6,238 bases of DNA from CALFER01 sp964472395. GTDB taxonomy: Bacteria; CSSED10-310; CALFER01. Where the stretch lies: the NCBI GenBank assembly GCA_964472395.1, contig CAYYMM010000180.1:1-6238 (forward strand). The letters are read 5' to 3'. The notes under the pieces were generated by a model that saw nothing but the letters and a program-made list of their open reading frames with translations, made no database searches and was not told where the DNA came from. Of this stretch, positions 1-5,843 are shown piece by piece. Both the position numbers and the translations under genes were made by a program. Position 1 is the first letter of the stretch. The number at the start of each line of letters is the position of its first letter.

Positions 1-20
1 CGTCGAAGGGAGGACCCGTC

Positions 21-419
21 ATGCCGACGTACGTCCTGATGACGAAGCTGACCCCCGCGGCGCTCCAGGGAACGTCGGGCCGGAGGGCGACCGGGCACGA
101 CTGGAAGGCGAAGGTCGACGCCACGTGCCCCGGCCTGAAGTGGATCGGGCACTACGCGCTCCTCGGGCCCTACGACTTCATGGACATCTACGAGGCGCCC
201 GACGAGGCGGCGGCGTTCCGCGTCTCGCTCCTCTCGCGCGAGAACGGGGCGCTCTCGGCCGAGAGCTGGCCCGCGGTCGCCTACCCGGCGTTCCTCGGGA
301 TCGCCGACGCACCGGTGTTCCAGGGAGCACCGGGCTGTTACGACGACAATATCGGCGAGTATCGGATCGCACACCCGGTCGCTCCGACGTCAGCGGAACC
401 GGCACACCCCGCGCCATGA
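21..419 (+). CDS. GYD domain-containing protein with a C-terminal extension
   Basis: A 132-residue cytosolic protein with no signal peptide. Residues 1-96 fit the GYD family: an N-terminal strand MPTYVLMTKLTP, then the diagnostic LLGPYDFMDIYEAPD at about residues 47-61, and a final strand near SWPAVAYPAFL. The family is a small ferredoxin-like alpha/beta fold of about 95-100 residues with no agreed function. The ATG at 21 is supported by GGAGG at 9-13 with a 7-base spacer. Residues 97-132 are an extra Ala/Pro-rich tail not expected in the family. Codon use changes where the tail begins: by hand count only 2 of the first 101 codons end in A or T, against 11 of the remaining 31. The stop codon overlaps the next start as ATGA (416-419). 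The domain call is fairly secure. The tail may be read-through into foreign or formerly non-coding DNA. Confidence 0.82.
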   Translation: MPTYVLMTKLTPAALQGTSGRRATGHDWKAKVDATCPGLKWIGHYALLGPYDFMDIYEAPDEAAAFRVSLLSRENGALSAESWPAVAYPAFLGIADAPVFQGAPGCYDDNIGEYRIAHPVAPTSAEPAHPAP

Positions 420-1351
420 CCGCGGTGATCGGAACGCGACGAAACCGGATTCCAGCGATAACGTTGATATCGGCGATGGCCTGTGTCATTTCGACATCGA
501 TTCTCGCGCAGGATTCGTCACGCGGTTTCGGAGAAGAGACCGCGTCGCTGTCGGGGACCATCACGGGAGCGGTATCCTTCACCAGTCCTTATACTTCGGA
601 GGATGTCGGGGATATCGACATGAGCGAAACCACATTGTCGACACCGGTCTATCACACACAATTCAGTGCATTCCATTTCATCACGGGGCTGAACGTGAGT
701 TGGACCCGGTTCACCTTTTCGGATTACAAACCGGCGTATTCCGAAGATCTTGTGTTTCCGCTCACAACCGAAGACCTTTGCGGACTCGGGGTCTATGCCG
801 CGCTGCTGCGTCCCGTGACGGATGGGATGGGCTGGAGCGTGTCGGTGATGCCCGGTCTGTACAGTAACTTCCAGACATCTCGAGTGGGAGAGGAGAAATT
901 CGTTGCACATGCCGGGGTTGAATCCCGTTTATCGGACACATGGACCCTGTCAGCCGGTATTGCTTACGACTCCGCATTCGGCAAGCCCCGGGTCTATCCT
1001 CTGGGAGGTGCGATCTGGCGTCCCGCTGACGATCTGACGGTCCGGCTGGTTCTGCCCTCGCCATCCGTTTACTGGGCGTCGACGGAACGGACAGGGCTGT
1101 TCCTGGCGATCTACCCCGCCGGAGACCGATGGAGCATGTATGACGATCATCGCCGCAAAACGGTGTTTACCGCCGAAAGCTGGCGGACTGCGATCGGCGG
1201 CGAGTGGAACATGTTCGATCGCATCTGGCTGCGGGCGATGGGAGGAACGGACACGAACCGCGAGTATGACACGCGGAGCACCTATGCGGCGGATGTCAGT
1301 TCCGACGTGGAGGACACCTGGTTTGCGACGATCCAACTGGTGATTTATTGA
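416..1351 (+). CDS. exported outer-membrane beta-barrel-like protein (DUF6268-type)
   Basis: A 311-residue protein. Residues 1-31 form a signal peptide: a basic n-region with TRRNR, a hydrophobic stretch IPAITLISAMACVISTSI, and likely signal peptidase I cleavage after ILA at Gln32. The mature part is a run of alternating hydrophobic/polar strands with many Tyr, Trp and Phe residues. It includes WSVSVMPGLYS (about 140-150), WTLSAGIAYDSAFGKPRVYP (176-195) and LTVRLVLPSPSVYW (207-220), and ends in the strand TWFATIQLVIY. A terminal aromatic residue after a beta strand is typical of outer-membrane barrels. The central 'baseline strand, then P-x-hydrophobic-YP, then W-x-P-x-D' layout recalls the DUF6268 family; that match is from memory. 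The start at 416 is chosen because it begins the signal peptide. The frame is open upstream to 125, but that part overlaps the GYD gene. No good Shine-Dalgarno precedes 416, so translation would depend on coupling through the ATGA overlap. No intrinsic terminator follows. Confidence 0.72.
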   Translation: MTAVIGTRRNRIPAITLISAMACVISTSILAQDSSRGFGEETASLSGTITGAVSFTSPYTSEDVGDIDMSETTLSTPVYHTQFSAFHFITGLNVSWTRFTFSDYKPAYSEDLVFPLTTEDLCGLGVYAALLRPVTDGMGWSVSVMPGLYSNFQTSRVGEEKFVAHAGVESRLSDTWTLSAGIAYDSAFGKPRVYPLGGAIWRPADDLTVRLVLPSPSVYWASTERTGLFLAIYPAGDRWSMYDDHRRKTVFTAESWRTAIGGEWNMFDRIWLRAMGGTDTNREYDTRSTYAADVSSDVEDTWFATIQLVIY

Positions 1352-1389
1352 TTTCGATTGACTACCCGCGAGACAGATAAAAAATTAAC

Positions 1390-1418
1390 TTGACAGAGAT
1401 ATTCCTTGGACGTATATT
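1390..1418 (+). promoter_or_regulatory. sigma70-type promoter of the transglutaminase-like gene
   Basis: A perfect -35 TTGACA (1390-1395) is followed, after exactly 17 bases, by TATATT (1413-1418), five of six matches to the -10 consensus. It sits in the AT-rich gap after the barrel gene and points at the GTG start at 1517. Transcription would begin near 1425, giving a leader of about 92 bases. This is the best promoter in the window. The consensus quality suggests strong expression unless the leader lowers it. Confidence 0.75.
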
Positions 1419-1427
1419 GCATATCGT

Positions 1428-1474
1428 AATCTCAGTATTTGAATCTCGTTAAAAGAATAATTTTTTGAGATTCA
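1428..1474 (+). promoter_or_regulatory. leader inverted repeat with a competing upstream strand
   Basis: TGAATCTC (1440-1447) and GAGATTCA (1467-1474) are perfect 8-base complements. Inside them AAAA (1451-1454) can pair with TTTT (1461-1464) around a six-base loop, giving one extended hairpin. A second copy of the left arm, AATCTCA at 1428-1434, can pair over 7 bases with TGAGATT (1466-1472), and the two pairings exclude each other. The element lies just downstream of the predicted transcription start, so it would be in the 5' leader of the transglutaminase-like mRNA. The stem is AT-rich and no run of T follows it directly, so it is not a good terminator. It could be a regulatory leader structure or a protein-binding palindrome. 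The pairing is seen in the sequence; any switching role is inferred. Confidence 0.4.
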
Positions 1475-1480
1475 CTTTAA

Positions 1481-1498
1481 TAGCGATACTATTCGCTA
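1481..1498 (+). promoter_or_regulatory. small hairpin just upstream of the ribosome-binding site
   Basis: TAGCGA (1481-1486) and TCGCTA (1493-1498) are perfect complements separated by six bases. The stem ends five bases before the Shine-Dalgarno at 1504-1510, so it would stand beside the ribosome landing site in the leader mRNA. It might keep the site open, stabilise the 5' end, or be chance in AT-rich DNA. Confidence 0.3.
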
Positions 1499-1503
1499 GA
1501 TTT

Positions 1504-1510
1504 AAGGAGG
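1504..1510 (+). promoter_or_regulatory. strong Shine-Dalgarno deciding a GTG start
   Basis: AAGGAGG lies six bases before GTG at 1517. This spacing favours GTG 1517 over the in-frame ATG codons at 1538 and 1547, which have no comparable site. The ATG at 1524 is out of frame. Confidence 0.85.
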
Positions 1511-1516
1511 TTCGTT

Positions 1517-3469
1517 GTGCAGTATGGGATTAAGTACATGCTTGGAATGCGTCGTTTGACATCGGTTATCGCCCTATCCAGCATCCTGTTTCTCGGGATA
1601 ACATCATTCGCGCAGGTCAGTCCGTACTCCCCGCAGGAGAACGAAGTGATCAAACGGCGCACCTGCGAGTTCTGGACTCATGGTTTGAATTTCGCCTGGC
1701 CGGCGATTCCCGGATCCAGTTACTACAGTCTGCATCTCTGGGACGTCCTCGAGGAACAGGAGATTGTTCTGGCTGATCGGATCGCTGGACTCTCCTTCCA
1801 TTATGCTTCCAGTGAGGGGTGCAATCCTTGGGGCAATGAATGCTGTCGATTCTATGACCAGGCCCCCTCGGGAATGACCCCGGAGGACAAGACAACGGGA
1901 CTCGGAGACAAGCAGTTTTTCTGGTGGGTCGAGAACGATCGGGGACAGTTCAGTAAGTTTACCTTCTTCGCGCTTGAACGTGATACGGAAGGACAGAACC
2001 CGGCAGAACTCGCTTATAAGCTCAACAATATAGAATGTGATTCTGCGGAACAAAATTATGCAGTCGTCATGCCGAATCAACATTTCGGAGATGTGGAATG
2101 GGGATACATGACCATCGAAACATCACCGAATTACATTCGAAAAGATAACGCGACTCCCCCTCATTGCCGAAACTATCAGATTTCGAATCTGCCGACCTAC
2201 GATGGTGATCCCATGCTGAGTCAGTGGATCGTCTTCGGCGGGAAAACGACACCTTCCGACATGTCCTATCTCGATGTCAATCTTCTGTTCGATTATCGGA
2301 ATCAGGACGTCCCGAATGAAGGCATGACACAGGCATTTCAGGATTCCTTCGACTTCAGAATGCCCAGATCCGATGAACTCATGAAATGGCCTGAGTTTTT
2401 TGATGAGATCTTCTGTGGTCCCGGATCCGATTCCGAACGGATCGATGTCCGGAGCTTGATCGATGACCGTTTGATCAGGGATCTTCAGACAGCGATCAAC
2501 AGCGGCATGAGCATCGGGGATGCAATCATTGAAGCATTCACAACGGCTCCGCTTTTGACCCGTCCCGGAGAATTCACCTACAATTTCGACTGGCCGGCAG
2601 AAGGTTACTACAAGGATGGAATCGCTTGTGATAGCTTCAGTGGTCATGAGTGGTTATCAAACCAATACGTTCGTGAAACAGGTCAAATCAACTGTATCTC
2701 GTACTCTCGATTCTGTTGCGCAGTGCTCCGTGCAGTCGGAATCCCCGCTCGCACAAAATCAACAATCACGCAACACAATGATATCTCGATCTGGATTCCC
2801 AATCGGGAGCTTGCTCCACAGAACGATGTTTATTCATATGATGACGGGCAATGGGTGTTTTTTGTCCCCGGTGATGTCGGTTCACCGCATCCCACAAAAC
2901 AAGATGGAAACCCATTGATTCGGGGGATCCCCTATCCTCGATATGGAACACATATCGTCCGAACCATCAGCTACGCGTCAGATAAGGAAGAATACTTCAA
3001 TGTGGAATGGACCCCCAGAGGCCTGCAGAATTTGGCCTTCAAAGCCAGTTCGGATGGACTCGTTGGTCCGAAAGCCCTGAAGCTGATCGATGTCGTTCCC
3101 GGACCGGCTGCCTTGCGTGACACGGAGTTCTATGCCCGGGTGACCGCCGCTCATCCCAAACAACCCGCATTTCTCGCCCACCACCTGATTCCGTTTGGAC
3201 CGGATCACTTCATGTATATCTATGCGATCGAACCAGGCGTACGGTATAAAACGCAGGTCTTCAAACTGGTCAAAAACACCCAAAGCTACCCATTTGACAT
3301 CCGTATGACCACGCTGATCGGCGGAGACGTCACCCTCGATTTCTCACATACCGACCATCTCCAGGACGTTCGAATTCCGGTCGGAACAAGCTATGCCCAG
3401 TTCCACGTTCAGAAACTCACGCTGGGTGATGGCCTGTATCAACTGATTCTCGAAATCGAATCGATGTAG
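1517..3469 (+). CDS. exported protein with a transglutaminase-like core
   Basis: A 650-residue protein of unrecognised specific function. Residues 1-32 are a signal peptide: MRR, hydrophobic LTSVIALSSILFLGITSFA, cleavage before Gln33. Residues of about 35-152 look like a Fn3/Ig-type beta domain, with the pattern FAWPAIPGSSYYSLHLWDV, then FFWWVENDRGQFS; Cys102, Cys109 and Cys110 sit in a loop of this domain. Residues of about 370-455 match the transglutaminase/protease core: INCISYSRFCCAVLRAVGIPAR, with Cys393 at the nucleophile position and the usual GIPAR after it. The partner His and Asp are not clear. In the strand before the W446 position, where H-x-W is expected, the sequence reads QNDVYSY, and the usual WxxxD reads WVFFV. 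His420 and Asp437 are alternative candidates. Residues of about 500-650 look like further beta domains, with no membrane anchor or sorting signal. The GTG start is set by the Shine-Dalgarno at 1504-1510. The gene has its own promoter and terminator. It is more AT-rich than its neighbours (by hand count 26 of 60 bases are G/C at 2041-2100), which may reflect transfer or low codon selection. Confidence 0.75.
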   Translation: MQYGIKYMLGMRRLTSVIALSSILFLGITSFAQVSPYSPQENEVIKRRTCEFWTHGLNFAWPAIPGSSYYSLHLWDVLEEQEIVLADRIAGLSFHYASSEGCNPWGNECCRFYDQAPSGMTPEDKTTGLGDKQFFWWVENDRGQFSKFTFFALERDTEGQNPAELAYKLNNIECDSAEQNYAVVMPNQHFGDVEWGYMTIETSPNYIRKDNATPPHCRNYQISNLPTYDGDPMLSQWIVFGGKTTPSDMSYLDVNLLFDYRNQDVPNEGMTQAFQDSFDFRMPRSDELMKWPEFFDEIFCGPGSDSERIDVRSLIDDRLIRDLQTAINSGMSIGDAIIEAFTTAPLLTRPGEFTYNFDWPAEGYYKDGIACDSFSGHEWLSNQYVRETGQINCISYSRFCCAVLRAVGIPARTKSTITQHNDISIWIPNRELAPQNDVYSYDDGQWVFFVPGDVGSPHPTKQDGNPLIRGIPYPRYGTHIVRTISYASDKEEYFNVEWTPRGLQNLAFKASSDGLVGPKALKLIDVVPGPAALRDTEFYARVTAAHPKQPAFLAHHLIPFGPDHFMYIYAIEPGVRYKTQVFKLVKNTQSYPFDIRMTTLIGGDVTLDFSHTDHLQDVRIPVGTSYAQFHVQKLTLGDGLYQLILEIESM

Positions 3470-3494
3470 CCCGATCCGTTTCGATCAATCCGGC

Positions 3495-3523
3495 AGGGAC
3501 TCCTCACACGGGAGTCCCTTTTT
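3495..3523 (+). terminator. intrinsic terminator between convergent genes
   Basis: AGGGACTCC (3495-3503) pairs perfectly with GGAGTCCCT (3511-3519) around a seven-base loop, and five T residues (3519-3523) complete the site. It begins 26 bases after the stop of the transglutaminase-like gene. The T tract runs into the last base of the stop codon of the minus-strand beta-helix gene. Read from the minus strand, the stem is followed by TGCCGG rather than a T run, so termination in that direction should be weaker. Confidence 0.88.
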
Positions 3524-5682
3524 CATTTCGCCGAAGCCGCCCACGGCGCATAATCCACATCTTCCGATACATTCTGCCCCGGATCGTTGTTGTTCGCGGC
3601 ATTCATGCACCCGTCCGCAGCGCCCGAATCATCATCCGGCCCGTTACTGCTCCCCCAGTAGTTGTAAGATGCCGGAATACACGTCGTCGAATCGGCATTC
3701 TGAACAGCCCAGTTCGTGCACATCGCAAATGAATTGACATTGGCGGCATTTCCCGAAATAACGGGCAGCGATCCCGAGGCGCAGTAGATCGCGGTCGCAT
3801 TGTACGAAAAATCGTTCCGCACAATCGCGGGATTCGTCCCGGCACCGGAACAGAAAATGCCGTACGTAACATTCCCCTGGATCACGCAGTCCTCGATCGA
3901 GGGACTCGATGCGGTATCACACAGGATCCCGGCATGCGCACTCTCGGAAAACTCACAGAATTCAATCGACGGCGACGCCGCGTGACATTCGATCAATCCG
4001 CTCGACGCCGATCCCCCAAACTCGATGACGGCATGCTGAATCTGACACTGCGCATCCACACTCGCGTTCAAAAATCGAATCCCCCTCCACATTCCCGGCG
4101 ACGGAGTTTCCCGGGGATCCGGTCCGATTTCTACCGGCTGAGCGACAGTGCCGTTCACATCGAGATACCCCGGATTCGCAACGCTGACCGATCCGATCGT
4201 CATCCCCGCCGTCGCCTCGAAACTCAAATCGAGCCCCGCCTGAAGCATCAATCCGGCAGTGTCACCGTCGACTCCCGCAACCGTGACCTCTCCATGAATC
4301 AGAATCGGAAACGTCGAGGGACTCCAGATCGAAACATCCGTGATGGCATCCCCTCCCGCGTAAATGAGATCATACAGGTTATCGTTGCCGGAAAGCCCGG
4401 TTATCGCACCCAGATCACTCGCGAAGCACCGCACCGCATAATCGTTGTTACTCGTGAAGATCGTATCCGAAATACTCGCGTCCGTCGCCGATATGTTGAT
4501 TTTCACTCCGGAAAGCTGATTGTGATGAATGTCGCAATCCTCGACATACGCTCCCAGTGCACCGTCGATGAAAATGCCATAATATTCATTGGCATAGATA
4601 TCACAGGCGCGGATGAGGGGATCCGAATTCTGGCAGTGGAATCCGTGCAACGCGTTGTCGTGCACCACGAGATACGTCAGAGTGGGAGACGCATTCTGGC
4701 GGACCTGAACCCCGGTTCCCGCGGAATGCTCCACATAGCAGACATTCAAGGTCACATCCGATCCCTCGATCACAACCCCCGGATAAGTCATCGTTCCGCC
4801 ATATCGGATATGGCAATGATCCAGCAGCGTGTCTGCGGAAGCATACGGATTGAAACGTACACCCGACCAGAACCCCGGTGTTTCAGTCTGACCCGTGAAA
4901 ATGACCGGGACATCGTCGGTCCCGTCGACAAACAGCGTCCCGATATCATCGCTCGCGGTTCCTCCGACGATCATGCGCGTCCCCGCCGAGAAAAAAACCT
5001 GCACCCCGGCTTCGATCGACAGAATTCCTCCGGCGGTGATCGTGATGTCCCCCTCCACGAGATACTGCCCGCATTCCGAAGGCGACGTCATCCCCCATGT
5101 CGTTTCATTCGTGATCGCCCCGCTGACCGGATACGGCGTACAGGGCTGCGTCGGCGTGGCTGTGCCGGCTGGCGTGGGAGTCAGGGTCGGTGCAGGAGTC
5201 TCGGTCGGAGGCGCCGGTGTCGATGTCGGTGTCGGCGTCCACTTGTGCGCATCGTCCAGCCAGAATTCCGCCACATCGTATCCGTACGATTCCGCTGTCT
5301 TGTACCACGCGCCCCAAAAATACATTGGCCCGAACGGGATGAAGGCATCAATGTCCGGGAAATCGAATTCGAGTATCTCGATCGAGGTCTCGCCCGTTTC
5401 GACGTCCTCAGTCCCAAACCGCACGTCCTGCGTGAATTCGGGCCAGAAGAAATACTGTCCGCCCACTTCGAGAATCCCGAAGATCTGAGCGTCGAACACG
5501 ATATCTCCCGTGTTGGTCAGCTCGAGCGTCGCCCGGAAATGATCGAACGACACGAAGCCCTGGTCATTGAGCGCCATATCGACATCGATCGCCGCGAGGA
5601 TCTCCCCCCCGGCCAGAACGACTGTCACGCATAAAAACCCCATCACCGCGCAACGCCCCCGCTTTGCAGTCATCGTCATCAT
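3523..5682 (-). CDS. secreted protein with two parallel beta-helix modules and a Thr/Pro linker
   Basis: A protein of about 719 residues counted from the ATG at 5682. A signal peptide covers residues 1-31 (MMTMTAKRGRCAVMGFLC, hydrophobic core, cleavage after ILAA). Residues 32-148 are a beta-sandwich-like domain with FRATLELTNTGDIVFDAQIF and YYF/FWP-type strands, a module seen in secreted proteins of uncultivated bacteria. Residues 149-180 are a Thr/Pro linker. From 182 to the end are right-handed beta-helix repeats of 22-25 residues in two related modules. The C-terminus carries YNYWGSSNGP (673-682) and VDYAPW, a common close of NosD-like beta-helix proteins. No PEP-CTERM, LPXTG, autotransporter or type IX sorting signal is visible, so it is probably released or held at the surface by other means. 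The likely role is binding to, or acting on, polysaccharide or another surface polymer; no catalytic residues can be assigned. The open frame continues upstream to 5796, but AGGAGGA at 5686-5692 and the signal peptide place the start at 5682 (4-base spacer) or the next codon at 5679 (7-base spacer). Confidence 0.85.
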   Translation of the reverse strand: MMTMTAKRGRCAVMGFLCVTVVLAGGEILAAIDVDMALNDQGFVSFDHFRATLELTNTGDIVFDAQIFGILEVGGQYFFWPEFTQDVRFGTEDVETGETSIEILEFDFPDIDAFIPFGPMYFWGAWYKTAESYGYDVAEFWLDDAHKWTPTPTSTPAPPTETPAPTLTPTPAGTATPTQPCTPYPVSGAITNETTWGMTSPSECGQYLVEGDITITAGGILSIEAGVQVFFSAGTRMIVGGTASDDIGTLFVDGTDDVPVIFTGQTETPGFWSGVRFNPYASADTLLDHCHIRYGGTMTYPGVVIEGSDVTLNVCYVEHSAGTGVQVRQNASPTLTYLVVHDNALHGFHCQNSDPLIRACDIYANEYYGIFIDGALGAYVEDCDIHHNQLSGVKINISATDASISDTIFTSNNDYAVRCFASDLGAITGLSGNDNLYDLIYAGGDAITDVSIWSPSTFPILIHGEVTVAGVDGDTAGLMLQAGLDLSFEATAGMTIGSVSVANPGYLDVNGTVAQPVEIGPDPRETPSPGMWRGIRFLNASVDAQCQIQHAVIEFGGSASSGLIECHAASPSIEFCEFSESAHAGILCDTASSPSIEDCVIQGNVTYGIFCSGAGTNPAIVRNDFSYNATAIYCASGSLPVISGNAANVNSFAMCTNWAVQNADSTTCIPASYNYWGSSNGPDDDSGAADGCMNAANNNDPGQNVSEDVDYAPWAASAK
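3526..5139 (-). repeat. internal duplication: two beta-helix modules in one protein
   Basis: Coding bases 4792-4935 and 4009-4170 encode matching segments (residues 250-297 and 505-558). Both follow the order 'V-D/N-GT, short insert, FT/IG, P-G-F/M-W-x-G-x-RF, ten residues, H-x-x-I-x-F/Y-GG'. Each is preceded by a hydrophobic 'x-L-x-I/L-x-AG-V/L-x-L-x-F' strand pair and followed by three to five coils. The match is at protein level only; the DNA is clearly diverged, so the duplication is old. Module 1 covers about 4297-5139 and module 2 about 3526-4296. Confidence 0.65.
5143..5238 (-). repeat. Thr/Pro-rich linker-coding low-complexity tract
   Basis: The tract encodes about 32 residues made almost only of Thr, Pro, Ala and Ser (for example TPTPTSTPAPPTETPAPT). 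On the plus strand it appears as repeated GGTGT/GGCGT/GGAGT units. It joins the N-terminal domain to the beta-helix and should be extended and possibly O-glycosylated. Such tracts vary in length between strains. Confidence 0.8.
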
Positions 5683-5685
5683 CTT

Positions 5686-5692
5686 TCCTCCT
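5686..5692 (-). promoter_or_regulatory. Shine-Dalgarno deciding the start of the beta-helix gene
   Basis: On the minus strand AGGAGGA precedes ATG at 5682 by a few bases and ATG at 5679 by seven from GGAGG. The paired ATG codons make the exact first residue uncertain by one. It rules out the longer frame that begins at 5796, because this site and the signal peptide would then be internal. Confidence 0.8.
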
Positions 5693-5695
5693 GTG

Positions 5696-5718
5696 AAACT
5701 GTCTGTAATTGTCAGTTT
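5696..5718 (-). promoter_or_regulatory. palindrome over the -10 region of the beta-helix gene
   Basis: AAACTG (5696-5701) and CAGTTT (5713-5718) are perfect inverted copies, eleven bases apart, giving a 17-base centre-to-centre spacing. The right arm covers most of the proposed -10 box (5714-5719) and the left arm lies just before the Shine-Dalgarno. This is the size and place expected of an operator for a dimeric repressor. Six-base arms could also be chance. Confidence 0.3.
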
Positions 5719-5742
5719 ACGCCGTCCGAGCGGGTCGGTCAA
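5714..5742 (-). promoter_or_regulatory. candidate sigma70-type promoter of the beta-helix gene
   Basis: Read on the minus strand, TTGACC (5742-5737) is followed after 17 bases by TAAACT (5719-5714): five of six matches at -35 and four of six at -10. Transcription would begin near 5707, leaving a leader of about 25 bases before the start codon at 5682. The spacing and position fit well; the -10 is moderate. Confidence 0.5.
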
Positions 5743-5843
5743 ACCCCCCGCACGCCCCTCTTGATTCGCGACTCTTCCTGTGCGATTTTCTGACAAGGAT
5801 CCCTGTTTCCGGTAACCCGATCGTCTTCACCCGGAGCCTTTCC

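Noticed and set aside
125..415. Upstream extension of the barrel-protein frame to an ATG at 125.
   Set aside because: The extension is Arg/Pro/Gly-rich, lies in another frame of the GYD gene, and would bury the signal peptide inside the protein.
476..502. Lipoprotein signal in the barrel protein (AMAC).
   Set aside because: The residues before Cys do not fit a normal lipobox, and a better signal peptidase I site (ILA before Gln) lies nine residues further on.
1440..1479. Intrinsic terminator for the GYD-barrel pair at the leader inverted repeat.
   Set aside because: The stem is AT-rich, and only CTTT follows it. It also lies downstream of a near-consensus promoter, so it fits a leader element better.
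3484..4259. A 13-base direct repeat (ATCAATCCGGCAG) at 3484 and 4247.
   Set aside because: One copy lies at the foot of the terminator and the other in coding sequence. There is no target-site or transposon structure, so it is probably chance.
3934..5634. A 566-codon open frame on the plus strand opposite the beta-helix gene.
   Set aside because: Its product is extremely Arg-rich with no domain, signal or motif, and no Shine-Dalgarno stands before its ATG. It is a by-product of the codon bias of the minus-strand gene, whose own product has clear signal peptide, linker and beta-helix structure.
5761..5789. Plus-strand promoter for sbcD (TTGATT, then GATTTT at 17 bases).
   Set aside because: The -10 box is too weak, and such matches arise by chance in the spacer.
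5683..5796. Upstream extension of the beta-helix gene to an ATG at 5796.
   Set aside because: It would place the strong Shine-Dalgarno and the signal peptide 38 residues inside the protein and would cross the candidate promoter.
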